From a virus, in IMG/VR virus record IMGVR_UViG_3300025466_000134, positions 1 through 30,035 of that record: a stretch of DNA of 30,035 bases. One strand, 5' to 3'. The first letter of the stretch is position 1; each line of letters begins with the position of its first letter. Under the pieces are notes generated by a model that made no database searches, was not told the DNA's origin, and was given only the letters and a program-made list of their open reading frames with translations. Below are positions 11,775 to 21,188 of the stretch, piece by piece. A program made the position numbers and the translations under genes.

Positions 11775-12014
11775 TCAGTATGTCCCGCCAAATATGCCTG
11801 TTAAGGCTGTTAATGTACCAACATTATTAATGTTGTTTGTTGCCATGTTTAAAGCCCCTGACATAGGTGTTTGTCCGTCTGCTGAAACAGACTGAGTAAG
11901 TCCGTCAGCTATGTTTTGCATAGTTGTGTTAGCCCAGCTACTTGTAATAGTAGTACCTGTTACTACTGGGTTACCTATGGGGAGGTTATATACTCCGCTA
12001 CCGTTTCTACTCAT
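11775..12014 (-). CDS. Short fibre-like protein (79 aa)
   Basis: Reads MSRNGSGVYNLPIGNPVVTG then SSWANTTMQNIADGLTQSVS and DGQTPMSGALNM. This is the N-terminal virion-attachment-like segment I know from much longer phage tail fibres. Here it stops after GIFGGTY. It may be a split fibre, with the receptor-binding part in the next gene at 11002-11697. The last residues resemble those of the 60-aa protein at 25047 (GIAGGTF). The ATG overlaps the stop of the preceding gene (ATGA). Confidence 0.65.
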   Translation of the reverse strand: MSRNGSGVYNLPIGNPVVTGTTITSSWANTTMQNIADGLTQSVSADGQTPMSGALNMATNNINNVGTLTALTGIFGGTY

Positions 12015-13672
12015 TTTGTAACTCCTTCTTGCGCTGCTTTAATCATTAATAATTGCGCTAAGCGCTTTTGTTTATCTGACATATTTGTAGTAGGTATTTT
12101 ACTAGCTAATTGACCTGCTTTATAGGCTGCTTCTCCAACTAAACGAGGGCTTGTTGATGCCATTGTTGCCGCTAAAGCTGGTAAATGTGTTCCACCACTT
12201 AAAATAGCGCCTAATCCGGCACTTACATCCAACCCTTGACCTACTATTCCTCTTGGAGTCCATGAGGAAAGTGATTGTCCTGCTAAAGCTGGCATTAAAT
12301 TGCGACCACCTTCAGTCATTAATTTATTGGCTATTTCTTGGCGATAACCATAGTTTGCATTGACATTGTTACGCATTAAAGATTGAAGTTTATTCAATCC
12401 TGTTGCTACAGAAGCCTTTTTGCCTAAACTAAGCGATTTTTCAATTTCACGAATTAACTCAGCACTTTCGCTGTAATCTTTCATTACATTGCTATAAACA
12501 GGTGCTTGTGTATTAATCGTTTCTTTTACAGAATGGTATATATCATCAGCAACATTTCTAGCTTTAGTATTATATGGAATATCCTCTAAAATAGCGCCAA
12601 TGCGTTGTTTTAAAGCATCCATACCTTCTGGAGTGTGATATTCAGCAGGGTCTAATTTTTTCCAACGATTTACAGATTTTTTAATATCTTCTAATGCTTT
12701 AATGGCGTTAGGATTAGTAGTTTCACCTTTAAATGACCCAATATTTGCAGCTTCTTTAATTTTCTTTTCAATATCACCAAAACTTAATACTGTCTTATCT
12801 GCGCTAATATCTTCCATTCCTGACCGATAAGCTGTATTTTTTGCTTGACGCATATCAGATAAGTTGGCTTTAGCTGCATTAAGCACATTTTCCATTGGTG
12901 CTTCGCCACGCATATTAGTTAAAAACTCAGGGTTTGCAGTTTTACCAGCTTGATATGCTTCTTCAATAGCTTTAGAGCCTGCGCCTGTAGATATACCAGC
13001 GCCTTTTGTAAGTAATGCTTTAGCTAATTGACCACCAGCAGAAGCAACGCCTGGAATAGCGCCTAAACCGCCACTTATGCCAATATTTTTAGCTTGTTCT
13101 TTGTAATAATCTTTACCAGTTAAACCTTGTTCTTGTGGAGTAATAGCACCTTGCGCTGCACCATAACCAATTCCTTGTGCAACTGGAGTGATATAAGGTG
13201 CAATATGTGGCATTGCTTGAGATAAAGCCCCTTCTGCTTTAGCAAAAGAAGGAATCATTCCAACTCCTTTTACCATGCCAGCAGCAGGGGCAACAGAGCC
13301 AGCAACTTGACCTGCTAAATAAGAGCCTGGATTAGCTTCTTGATAAGGTTTAGCTTCTTCAGCATATCTTTGTGCTGCTTGACCGCCTACTTTTCCACCG
13401 CTTAATAATTGTGCAATACCTAATACTGGGTCTGTAATAATAGATTTTCCAGCGCCAGTAAGTGCAGATTCTAATGGGCGAATTTCAGGTGATATTTGGG
13501 CAACATTGCGTGTTGGTCTACCCAAAGCAGCGCCACCACCAGTTTCAGCAAATTGAGTTTGTGGTTTATATAGCTTTTGTGCTTGTGCAATAACATCAGC
13601 TTGACTAGCACCTTCTGGGCCAGTTAAGACAACAGTATTACCATCAGGCGCTTGTACTGTATATTCTGCCAT
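12011..13672 (-). CDS. Large internal virion / DNA ejection-type protein
   Basis: 553 residues. The start AEYTVQAPDGNTVVLTGPEG with ASQADVIAQAQKLY is a short domain found at the N-terminus of many phage virion proteins. The middle is Gly/Ala-rich with repeated glycine-zipper segments (residues ~90-225), suited to crossing membranes, and the second half is helical. Position after two other low-complexity virion genes suggests an ejection protein that enters the host with the DNA. No enzymatic motif is seen. Confidence 0.65.
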   Translation of the reverse strand: MAEYTVQAPDGNTVVLTGPEGASQADVIAQAQKLYKPQTQFAETGGGAALGRPTRNVAQISPEIRPLESALTGAGKSIITDPVLGIAQLLSGGKVGGQAAQRYAEEAKPYQEANPGSYLAGQVAGSVAPAAGMVKGVGMIPSFAKAEGALSQAMPHIAPYITPVAQGIGYGAAQGAITPQEQGLTGKDYYKEQAKNIGISGGLGAIPGVASAGGQLAKALLTKGAGISTGAGSKAIEEAYQAGKTANPEFLTNMRGEAPMENVLNAAKANLSDMRQAKNTAYRSGMEDISADKTVLSFGDIEKKIKEAANIGSFKGETTNPNAIKALEDIKKSVNRWKKLDPAEYHTPEGMDALKQRIGAILEDIPYNTKARNVADDIYHSVKETINTQAPVYSNVMKDYSESAELIREIEKSLSLGKKASVATGLNKLQSLMRNNVNANYGYRQEIANKLMTEGGRNLMPALAGQSLSSWTPRGIVGQGLDVSAGLGAILSGGTHLPALAATMASTSPRLVGEAAYKAGQLASKIPTTNMSDKQKRLAQLLMIKAAQEGVTK

Positions 13673-15033
13673 TATTGTGTGCTTCCAGGGACAACTTTAA
13701 TAATTCCCCATTGTCCTTTTTCAACAACAGGTGGTCTATAAGCTGGATTTACAGGAGGGGCTTTAGGTGTAGCAGCCTCTTCTTCTGTCATAGTTACAAA
13801 TTGACGCAAATTCTGAGGCACAATTTTTTGATGCACTTTGTATTCATTATTGATTACATTAGCAGCATAATTCTTTTGATTATTAGCTATTTGTTGTGCA
13901 GTTTTTTGTGTTACCAACAATGTTGATGGATTATTAAAGTTAGGCTGTAAACCACTTAAAATTCTTTCATCGCCACCATTAAGGACACCAAGATTAAATG
14001 CTTCTTTACCTGTCAAAGTAACAGTATTGTAGGCTTCACTTAACAAAGCCCTTTTTTGTGGATTTGCCATATCAGCAACACTAAAATTAGAAATTAAGTT
14101 TTTATAATTATCTAATGATTGTTGATAGTTAATAGCGCCTGATACTTTTTTAGCAGGCTCACCTACTAATGGCTCAGAGGCTTTAGTAAACCATTCTCTA
14201 TTTTGTTTTGGCGATAATCCAGCAGGAGGTTGTGGAGTTTCAAAAGTAGGTTGTTTTGCAGTAGGCTGTACTGGTTGTGCTGGCATTGTTACTGCGCCTT
14301 GCGCATAAGCAGGTGCATTTGGGGCTAAAGAAACTGGTGGTTTAGCCAACACAGGAGAACCAGGGTTAATTGTTTGTGCTGGAGGTTGTCCACGCAATGC
14401 TTGTGGCATATTGCCACCACCAAAAGGTATTCCTTCGTCACTTAATCTAGCAGCTTCAGCAGGAGATACGCCTTTTGCAAATCTTTGCAATACTTTAGTT
14501 GGGTCACGAGGGTCACGCAATTCAATCGCATTACCAGTATCTACATGAATAGGTGGATGATATTTTTCTCCACCTTGTCCAACAGTTTCCATTTGACCTG
14601 TAGATAGATTTATTCGCTTACCAATTTCACCTTCGCCATATTTCTGAATTTTTAAATCTTCAGCAACCATTGATTTTAATGTAGGATTTTGTGAATTAAG
14701 TCCATATTGAATAGCTTTAGCAGGGTCAGTTTGTTGTAGTCTTGCATATTCTTGAATTTCAGCAGCATTTCTTCCTCTTAAAGCTGTAGCTAATTCAGTC
14801 TGTTTAGTGTCTAAATTAGCATTAGTCATACCGCCAATAGCAGCGTTAATCATTGGCAATGCTTGTTGCAATGCAGAAGGTTTAACATAATGCCCGCTAA
14901 TAACTTGACCTTGTGGGGCATTAAAGGCTTGACCTGTCAGCAAATTAGCTAACTGGCGTTGTCTTTGTAAACCCAAGACTTCGGGGTCTTGTGATAGAAA
15001 TTGTTGGTCTGAAAGGTTTGTTGTGTCTGCCAT
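13672..15033 (-). CDS. Internal virion protein, Gln/Pro-rich
   Basis: 453 residues, Gln- and Asn-rich N-terminal half, a Pro-rich linker around residues 205-275 (PPVSLAPNAP, PAQPVQPTAK) and a helical C-terminal third with EAFNLGVLNGGDERILSG. That last block recalls helical domains of phage internal proteins. Abuts the 12011-13672 gene by one base. Ejection or core protein is the best guess from context. Confidence 0.55.
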   Translation of the reverse strand: MADTTNLSDQQFLSQDPEVLGLQRQRQLANLLTGQAFNAPQGQVISGHYVKPSALQQALPMINAAIGGMTNANLDTKQTELATALRGRNAAEIQEYARLQQTDPAKAIQYGLNSQNPTLKSMVAEDLKIQKYGEGEIGKRINLSTGQMETVGQGGEKYHPPIHVDTGNAIELRDPRDPTKVLQRFAKGVSPAEAARLSDEGIPFGGGNMPQALRGQPPAQTINPGSPVLAKPPVSLAPNAPAYAQGAVTMPAQPVQPTAKQPTFETPQPPAGLSPKQNREWFTKASEPLVGEPAKKVSGAINYQQSLDNYKNLISNFSVADMANPQKRALLSEAYNTVTLTGKEAFNLGVLNGGDERILSGLQPNFNNPSTLLVTQKTAQQIANNQKNYAANVINNEYKVHQKIVPQNLRQFVTMTEEEAATPKAPPVNPAYRPPVVEKGQWGIIKVVPGSTQ

Positions 15034-15035
15034 GA

Positions 15036-15956
15036 TTATCCCTGCTTTAGTAATTTAGACAGCGCACTTAAATCCATTGGCTGTGCATCTCTAATAGGTT
15101 GTTGTGCTGTATAAGCAAATGGGCTTTGATTGCCACGCACTAAGTTTGGTAATGCCATTCCTTGCGGATTTGCGCCTTGGGCTAATTGTCCTAATGAATT
15201 TGCTAATCCAGAGCCAACGCCCGATTTTAATAAATTTGTTAATTTAGATAAATTTGCAGGATTTGCAGAAGGGTTTGCAGCTTCATAAGAAGCTAATTGG
15301 TCAGCAGTTAATCCCATTCCAAGATTTGCGCCACCAAGTCCAGCAGCAGCTTCACTACCAGCAATTCCAGCTAAAGAGCCTGCACCAGTAGTACCACCCA
15401 TTCCTACAGAAGTAGGTGCTAAGCCTTCAATAATTCCAGTACCAGAACCTCCTAAACCAGCAGCACTTTGTGTTGCAGCTATTCCAGAAGCACTACCAGC
15501 GCCTCCAGTACCGCCCATACCTAATGTAGATGCAGCGTCTAATCCTGTGCCAGTAGATGCGCCTAATTCAGAAAGAGGTACTGTAGCACCTGTAGCAACA
15601 TCAATAGGTGCTGTTCCAGTAGCTAATGCAGCAGCTTCAGGAGTTATTCCTTCAGACGCAGCTAAAGCCATAACTTCAGGCGCATAAGCAAGCGCAGCGC
15701 CACCAGCAGCTAATCCAGCTACAGTAATCCATCCGCCAGGAATTTGATTGACTGCTTGGTCTATAGAAGCTAAACCACTACCAATAGCAGGGCCAGGGTC
15801 TATAGAAGCTAAAGCACCTAAAGCACCACCACCACTACCATCAGTACCTAATGCAGATGAGATAGAGTCTGTAATACCGCTAAAGCCACCACCACCACCA
15901 CCAAAAGGAGTGCGCTTTAATTCCCAAGTCCAACCAGAATGTTTACTTTTAAACAT
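15036..15956 (-). CDS. Gly/Ala-rich virion protein
   Basis: 306 residues. It opens MFKSKHSGWTWELKRTPFGG followed by a glycine run, then long Ala/Gly/Ser stretches with near repeats (LGMGGTGGAGSASGIA and VGMGGTTGAGSLAGIA), and ends with a polar SALSKLLKQG. The composition suits a membrane-active internal protein. The start lies directly after the stop of the 285-aa gene. No domain is recognised. Confidence 0.55.
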   Translation of the reverse strand: MFKSKHSGWTWELKRTPFGGGGGGFSGITDSISSALGTDGSGGGALGALASIDPGPAIGSGLASIDQAVNQIPGGWITVAGLAAGGAALAYAPEVMALAASEGITPEAAALATGTAPIDVATGATVPLSELGASTGTGLDAASTLGMGGTGGAGSASGIAATQSAAGLGGSGTGIIEGLAPTSVGMGGTTGAGSLAGIAGSEAAAGLGGANLGMGLTADQLASYEAANPSANPANLSKLTNLLKSGVGSGLANSLGQLAQGANPQGMALPNLVRGNQSPFAYTAQQPIRDAQPMDLSALSKLLKQG

Positions 15957-16814
15957 TTATCCGCCGTATGTACTTAACCAATTACCACCAGCCGTGCTAG
16001 TTGATGGAATACTATTAAACAATCCAGTAAGTCCAGTATAAGCACTATTTACTAATCCAGGATTAGCCGCCAAACCTAAGATACCAGCAGAGCCTAAACC
16101 ATACAAACCAGCAGTTTGATTAGTAGCTTGTCCTAATGCAGCATTTTGCGCTGCAATATTAGCGTTAGTTTGAGTAGCCAAAGCACCTGTGTAATCAGGG
16201 CCTGCAACCGCAGCTTGTTGCGGTGCATTAATAAGGTTAGGTGTAGTTAAAGATTTAATCTGTCCAGCTTGTGTGCCTTGCAGCGCTTGAGCTTGCAAAC
16301 CAGTATTCATACCTTGTACTTGGGCGCTTGTCAGTAAATCGTTTTGACCTTGCTGGAATGTACGCATAGCATTGTCATAAGCCTGTGTACCAGGGACAAT
16401 TCCTTGATTAGCTAAAGCAGCTTTATTTGACTCTGCGGATTGCGCCATTTGTGGCTGTAAACGTTGCATAATTGCATCGCTGTATGTTTGACCAGGATTA
16501 ATGCCATAAGCAGGGTTATTAATACTTGCTTGTAATCCAGCTAAAGATGAATTTACAAGCCCTTGAGTTTGGTCAGTACCAGTTTGATTAGCAGTCCATG
16601 TAGGATTACCATTAGCATCTGTACCTTGTTGGTAGTTTAAGCCACCATAAAGCGTATTTTGATTAACTCGATTAGCTTGAGTAGCTTGTTGTGCGCCAGC
16701 AAGATTGCCTAAAGTTTGTGCTTGTGCTGCGCCAAAATAAGGGCTTGTTGTACCGCCATACGGATTAGCCGTATTAGCGTTAGCACCTTGCGAAAATGTT
16801 GAACCTGCACCCAT
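15957..16814 (-). CDS. Virion protein of the LYGGLNYQ...NQGI.PGTQAYD type
   Basis: 285 residues, Gln/Ala/Asn-rich. The segments TLYGGLNYQQGTDANGNPTW and ALANQGIVPGTQAYDNAM are recognisable from a family that sits just after the tail-tube/adaptor genes of many podovirus-like genomes, probably as an internal or ejection protein. The C-terminus has LYGLGSAGILGLAANPG, a glycine-zipper-like segment. AAGGAGATAGTA precedes the ATG. Confidence 0.65.
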   Translation of the reverse strand: MGAGSTFSQGANANTANPYGGTTSPYFGAAQAQTLGNLAGAQQATQANRVNQNTLYGGLNYQQGTDANGNPTWTANQTGTDQTQGLVNSSLAGLQASINNPAYGINPGQTYSDAIMQRLQPQMAQSAESNKAALANQGIVPGTQAYDNAMRTFQQGQNDLLTSAQVQGMNTGLQAQALQGTQAGQIKSLTTPNLINAPQQAAVAGPDYTGALATQTNANIAAQNAALGQATNQTAGLYGLGSAGILGLAANPGLVNSAYTGLTGLFNSIPSTSTAGGNWLSTYGG

Positions 16815-16824
16815 TACTATCTCC

Positions 16825-17217
16825 TTATGCCCATTTACAATATTCTGGGCGCATTTCTAGAATTACCAAATCCCCATCGTCATGTGCATCAGGGATAAAA
16901 GCAACATCTTTGAAACCAAGGTGTCGGTCTAGTCTTAGGGCTTTTTTGTTACTCCCTGCAACTGTGCCAATTATAACCTTTAATTTCAATGTGTTAAACG
17001 GATAATCAAAGACCTTTTTAAGAAAGTCTTTAGTTGCCCAATGCTCACCTTCTGACCCAACATGAATCATGCAAGATTTACCATAAAAACCGCAAAATAC
17101 CACTACTGCCCTAATTTCATCATTTAATACCTGACCGACATAATGTGCGTCAGGTGGAGTCGGAATCTTATGTTTAATAGCCCAGTCTTTAAGACTTTGC
17201 TGATTAATAAGAATCAA
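16825..17217 (-). CDS. GNAT-like acetyltransferase fold protein
   Basis: 130 residues with AVVVFCGFYGKSCMIHVGSE, VIIGTVAGSNKKALRLDRHL and GFKDVAFIPDAHDDGDLVIL. The N-KKALRLDRHLGFK block corresponds to motif A/B of GNAT folds (the alpha helix before the last strands). Members placed between tail and internal protein genes occur in many podovirus genomes, yet whether they acetylate anything is unknown. The usual Q/RxxGxG/A acetyl-CoA loop is degenerate (GTVAGSNKKA), so activity is uncertain. Confidence 0.65.
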   Translation of the reverse strand: MILINQQSLKDWAIKHKIPTPPDAHYVGQVLNDEIRAVVVFCGFYGKSCMIHVGSEGEHWATKDFLKKVFDYPFNTLKLKVIIGTVAGSNKKALRLDRHLGFKDVAFIPDAHDDGDLVILEMRPEYCKWA

Positions 17218-19220
17218 ATGACACCACCTTTTTCCATAATATAGTCGGTACTAGCCCAATGTAATTCAATGTTTCTTGATGCCACATTAATGTTAATAGA
17301 GCCACTAAAACCTATTCCTGTGACACCTTGCCATACTTTAGTAGTAATAAGTCCACCACCCCAAACATTGCCATCCCAAGTTGATGTATCCCAAATACCT
17401 TCAGATTGTGTAGCAGGGTTAAACGAAACTGCGCCTAACTGTGATTGAGTGTCAAAATCTACGCTTAAACCGCATAAAACGGCTGGTACGCCACCTGTAG
17501 ACTGAAGTATAGGTCTTACCATCACAAAGCGTTTTAATTGACCTGGTGACTCAAAATAAGAATAAGCTGTTTGTGCAGTTGCAGAAATATTTGCGCCATT
17601 ATCTGATAAAGAAGAGTACAAAGTACCTACAAATCCATCGCTACCAAAGTGCATATCAGCATCACCGGATACTTCCCAACAATAGCCTTGGATACCTGTA
17701 AATCTTGCCCATGCTTTAGTAATGGTGTGCATTACATACTGTTCCATACCTATATCGGTAGGAATAGACAAAATCAGCATATTTTCACTAGCAAAGTAGT
17801 TAATTTGCCAACCGAAGTTAGCATAGTAATTAGTAGTAGCTTGACTAATAGGGTAAAAAATCTTGTCTGTTAAGTTAATTCTTGGGTCTAGTCGGCTAGA
17901 TTGAAGCGCAGAAGCAAGAGGCACTAAACCATCTTGAGTAAGTAAAAGTAAATCACCAGCCCATTTAAAGAAACAGCGTCTTGCAAAGGTTTGACCTAAT
18001 TGCCATACACCTTTTAAAGCCCAATTTAAAGGGTCTGTAGGGTCTGTTCCATTGTAGACAATGGTTTCACCCATCGAGGTAATCCAAACTGCATAATCGT
18101 CTGCACCCTGTCCAGCATCTAATGTCCAAGTACCCATTGCTTGCAAATAACCACCATTTCGTGCAATTCCACCGAAATAAAGAGGAGAAGCAACGCCAGC
18201 AATAGAATTTACATCTAAAAACCAACAAGCAAGAGTGTCTTTTTGCGTAAAATATAGGCGATTTTTAAACAGGTTTACATTAATAAAAGTTGATGAATCT
18301 GCGCCTGTAATGCCTAAAACTGTGTATGTACCAACTACTGTAGCGTTAGCAGCAGGCGTTGTTGCCATAGTATAAGTAAAGGTACTTGCACCTGTTTTTG
18401 TAATGACATAAGAGCCGTTATAAGCTGATTCAGTAGCGCCAGAAATAGTAACATAATTGTTACTAACTAAACCATGTGGCGCAGAAGTTGTTAATGTTGC
18501 TACATTACCTACATGGGTAATTGTGCTAATTGTTTGCGCTGTACTTGTCGTGGCAATAAAAAACCAAGAAGTACCATTAAAGACCATTACAGGGTCAACA
18601 CCATTACAAGCTACTAAAAATGACCCTGCGCTATTAGTAATGTTGACAAATTGCAGTTTATCGCTAGTAATACCTGTAAAATAAGACACCGCAGTAGCAG
18701 GTTTACAGTCATAAATAGTGTTTCCACACGCCCCAAATAGCTTATAACCGCTATTAGTAGGGTAATCCATTAGTGTATGGATTGGGGTATTTATTTTAAT
18801 AGTATAAGCACCCACTACAGTAGCATTAGTAGCTGGTACAGAAAGCATTGTGTAAGTAAAGGTTGATGCACCTGTTACTTTAATACTAAACACTCCGTTA
18901 TATTCGGTTGGAGTAGCGCCAGAAACAGAAATATATTCGTTATCTATTAAACCATGTGCTGTAGCAGTTGTAACCGTTGCTGTCACACCTGAGTGTGTAA
19001 TGCTTGAAATTGTTTTAGCGCCAGTAGAAGTAGTAACAATAGATACTTGGGTATAACCTTTACGCAATGTCACATCGCTAGGTGTAGGATAAAAGTTAAC
19101 CATTTGTACTGCATCTGTAGGGGGCATCTCAGCAAGAGAATCCCTACCATTCCAACCACCAATAGGTGCAGGAATAGAAGCAGTAGTAGCAGAGTTTTGC
19201 TTCGCTCTAGTTAATAGCAT
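17214..19220 (-). CDS. Tail stabilisation-like protein with two FCCH-type repeats
   Basis: 668 residues. The start has PAPIGGWNGRDSLAEMPPTD and MVNFYPTPSDVTLRKGY, the mark of a family of podovirus tail or DNA-stabilisation proteins (P22 gp10-like position). Two similar ~74-residue domains lie at residues 69-142 and 229-302, both with HGL, ISGAT, YNG and GASTFTYTM. The rest has propeller-like repeats (YAVWITSMGETIVYNGTDP). It follows the adaptor gene and precedes the GNAT gene, with one- to four-base overlaps. Probably seals the tail channel. Confidence 0.72.
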   Translation of the reverse strand: MLLTRAKQNSATTASIPAPIGGWNGRDSLAEMPPTDAVQMVNFYPTPSDVTLRKGYTQVSIVTTSTGAKTISSITHSGVTATVTTATAHGLIDNEYISVSGATPTEYNGVFSIKVTGASTFTYTMLSVPATNATVVGAYTIKINTPIHTLMDYPTNSGYKLFGACGNTIYDCKPATAVSYFTGITSDKLQFVNITNSAGSFLVACNGVDPVMVFNGTSWFFIATTSTAQTISTITHVGNVATLTTSAPHGLVSNNYVTISGATESAYNGSYVITKTGASTFTYTMATTPAANATVVGTYTVLGITGADSSTFINVNLFKNRLYFTQKDTLACWFLDVNSIAGVASPLYFGGIARNGGYLQAMGTWTLDAGQGADDYAVWITSMGETIVYNGTDPTDPLNWALKGVWQLGQTFARRCFFKWAGDLLLLTQDGLVPLASALQSSRLDPRINLTDKIFYPISQATTNYYANFGWQINYFASENMLILSIPTDIGMEQYVMHTITKAWARFTGIQGYCWEVSGDADMHFGSDGFVGTLYSSLSDNGANISATAQTAYSYFESPGQLKRFVMVRPILQSTGGVPAVLCGLSVDFDTQSQLGAVSFNPATQSEGIWDTSTWDGNVWGGGLITTKVWQGVTGIGFSGSININVASRNIELHWASTDYIMEKGGVI
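18315..18536 (-). repeat. Second copy of ~74-residue repeated domain
   Basis: Codes for residues 229-302 of the stabilisation-like protein. It matches residues 69-142 in order and spacing (ISxIThxG, HGL, ISGAT, YNG, GASTFTYTM, NATVVGxYT); the two copies are offset by exactly 160 codons. Confidence 0.7.
18795..19016 (-). repeat. First copy of ~74-residue repeated domain
   Basis: Codes for residues 69-142 of the stabilisation-like protein and is the partner of the copy at 18315-18536. The two differ at many third positions, so the duplication is not recent. Confidence 0.7.
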
Positions 19221-20131
19221 TATGAGCCGTAGCCAGTATCAGGAATATTAGCGTAACCAATAAGCACTCTACTTGGTTGTGGCGCAAAAGATAAGTTAGG
19301 CGCACCTTTATCGTTAGCTTTAGCAACTGATAAATAGCGTTGATAATCTTGAGAAACGACTGTTGTATCAAAGCCTTTAATGCCCCAATACTTCATTTTT
19401 GTCAACAAAACCATAATACGGTCATCCAAAACTGTAGTATCTGAGTCAGCAGTAAAACTATTTTTTACTGTATTATCTGCGGCTCTCGCCCAACCTTTTG
19501 ACCTATATTCCCATCCCAAGTATTCTTGGGTATTCATAATAGGCCATATACAGAATTGATTATCTAGGATACGCCAGCGTACTCTTGGGCCTGTAGAGAT
19601 ATAACCAGACTTTAGCCATTGCCATTGTTGTGCATCTTCAGCGCCCAACATTTCCCAATGTTTCGATTTATCCCACATAGTGCGGTTTGTAATCGTTTCA
19701 AAGTCATCAGGAAGGTCATAAGCAGTCTGAGCGCATACTACTGACTGTACGCCATTGCCTGTAGCAAATTGACTCATTACAACAACTTTAGTCGTGTTAT
19801 TAGCACTTACAACATAAGTATCTTGAGGAATGTTATAGCCTGATAATTGCCATTGGCTTGTAACATTGCTTAAATCTGTGCCAGCCTCAAAAGTTAATGT
19901 AGCAGAACCATTAACAGTTGTGGCATTGGCGGTAAAAGATTGCGTATAAAAACGATACTGCACCTGGAGTGCTTGCCAATCATATTCTTTTAGCAAGTCA
20001 TAACCAGCACCATTCATCAGGGCTAAAATCTGTTGTACATCCTGAGAAGTGTTGCCGACAACAAAAGAAGGTACAGCCAAGTTTAACTCGGCTGCGGTCT
20101 GTTGCACCATTTGAAGCATCGTTTGGGACAT
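19220..20131 (-). CDS. Tail adaptor / gp4-like protein
   Basis: 303 residues: MSQTMLQMVQQTAAELNLAV, then ILALMNGAGYDLLKEYDWQ (helical head), a beta-rich centre, YDLPDDFETITNRTMWD at ~140-155, and LLTKMKYWGIKGFDT with a long C-terminal helix. This matches the adaptor family (P22 gp4-like) that joins portal to tail in short-tailed phages. The position after scaffold, coat protein and before the stabilisation-like gene agrees. No peptidoglycan hydrolase motif is seen. Confidence 0.75.
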   Translation of the reverse strand: MSQTMLQMVQQTAAELNLAVPSFVVGNTSQDVQQILALMNGAGYDLLKEYDWQALQVQYRFYTQSFTANATTVNGSATLTFEAGTDLSNVTSQWQLSGYNIPQDTYVVSANNTTKVVVMSQFATGNGVQSVVCAQTAYDLPDDFETITNRTMWDKSKHWEMLGAEDAQQWQWLKSGYISTGPRVRWRILDNQFCIWPIMNTQEYLGWEYRSKGWARAADNTVKNSFTADSDTTVLDDRIMVLLTKMKYWGIKGFDTTVVSQDYQRYLSVAKANDKGAPNLSFAPQPSRVLIGYANIPDTGYGS

Positions 20132-20132
20132 A

Positions 20133-20750
20133 TTAAGCCTTTACTACTTTCGGTTTGCGTGGTTTCTTTTCCGCAACAGCCGCAAGTAGCGCTTCCATTT
20201 GTTCCTGCATTTTGGATAGCTTCGCATCTGTTTCTGCGGTTATTTTAGCATTTTCTTCACGAAGTGCTTGCAATTCTGCTTCTCTATGTGCAACTTCAGC
20301 AGAATCAGTAGCTAAATTCAAGAAAGCCTTAGCTTTTAAGCGGAAATTATGAGGACTCATGCCAGCTACCATGCCAATACGCTGTAATTGCTGGTCAGAG
20401 CAGTCAGCAATAGCTTCTACTGTATGGAATTTAAGCCCACGCAATTCTTCAGCTTGGCTACGAGTAATTTGTGGCCATTGCTCAAGCGGTGTGCCAATAA
20501 TGTCTTGATGATTTGATACTTGATTCTGATAATGCGCCCATTGGCGAGGGAAACGCTGTTTATGGGACTCTTGGGCATAAGTGTCGATTTCTGTCAAATT
20601 ATCGCCAGGAATCATAATACGCACGAAGTCGAATTCTTTAAAAATCGGTCTGCCAGCTTCGTCAGAAGCTAAATCTTGCTTGAGGGACTTTTTATAGAAT
20701 TGAACCGCTAGTCTTGCATCTGCACCTGAAACATCGCTTTCTATTGCCAT
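20133..20750 (-). CDS. Virion protein with C-terminal coiled coil
   Basis: 205 residues. The first half has RPIFKEFDFVRIMIPGDNLT and HKQRFPRQWAHYQNQ, a recurring family between coat and adaptor genes in podovirus-like genomes. The middle resembles a helix-hairpin-helix (EELRGLKFHTVEAIADCSDQ, QLQRIGM), and the C-terminus is a coiled coil ending in a Lys-rich tail. It follows the terminator at 20782-20819, so it may be made at a lower level than the coat protein. Exact role unknown. Confidence 0.65.
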   Translation of the reverse strand: MAIESDVSGADARLAVQFYKKSLKQDLASDEAGRPIFKEFDFVRIMIPGDNLTEIDTYAQESHKQRFPRQWAHYQNQVSNHQDIIGTPLEQWPQITRSQAEELRGLKFHTVEAIADCSDQQLQRIGMVAGMSPHNFRLKAKAFLNLATDSAEVAHREAELQALREENAKITAETDAKLSKMQEQMEALLAAVAEKKPRKPKVVKA

Positions 20751-20781
20751 TTTTAATTCTCCAAAGTAGTTTGGGGGTTTA

Positions 20782-20819
20782 TAAAAAAATAAAAGGGACT
20801 CCCCTTTTGAGGGAATCCC
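20782..20819 (-). terminator. Rho-independent terminator after coat/decoration genes
   Basis: On the minus strand GGGATTCCC pairs with GGGAGTCCC (one G-U) around a TCAAAAG loop and is followed by TTTTATTTTTTT. It lies ~40-75 bases after the decoration-like gene and before the 205-aa virion gene. The stem and U-tract are strong, so it should end much of the coat-protein transcription. Confidence 0.85.
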
Positions 20820-20856
20820 AGTTGTACTACATATTCAATTTAAAAGGGTTAACCTA

Positions 20857-21153
20857 TTAAACAGAAGCAGCGCCAAACCAACCATAGTCACCTGAAGCCA
20901 TAGCGACTGCTGGGCCAGCGTATAAGCCAGCGCCACCAGTTGCTACGAAAGTGGTAGTGTTGATAGAGCAAGTTGCTGTTGAAGCAGCGATAGTTGAGCC
21001 AGCTTTAGCCCATACATAACGCTTACCATCGGAAGCAAATACTTCTGCACCGAGTGGGCCAAATGTTACCAAACCAGCGTTTGCTGTTTGTTCTGCAACA
21101 GTTTGTGTATCGTTTAAATCAATCCCTGAGAGGGGGGTAATGGTATATGCCAT
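20857..21153 (-). CDS. Capsid decoration-like protein
   Basis: 98 residues, mostly beta and small residues: MAYTITPLSGIDLNDTQTVA, LVTFGPLGAEVFASDGKRYV and a Gly/Ala-rich end with GDYGWFGAASV. It follows the coat protein closely, where decoration or head-stabilising proteins are often coded. No specific family is certain. Confidence 0.55.
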   Translation of the reverse strand: MAYTITPLSGIDLNDTQTVAEQTANAGLVTFGPLGAEVFASDGKRYVWAKAGSTIAASTATCSINTTTFVATGGAGLYAGPAVAMASGDYGWFGAASV

Positions 21154-21188
21154 GATATTTCCTTTATTAATTAAGAGGGTAAGTTAAA

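Noticed and set aside
15748-16041. Pro-rich + strand frame opposite the Gly/Ala-rich virion gene
   Set aside because: Proline runs are the antisense reading of glycine codons; a shadow.
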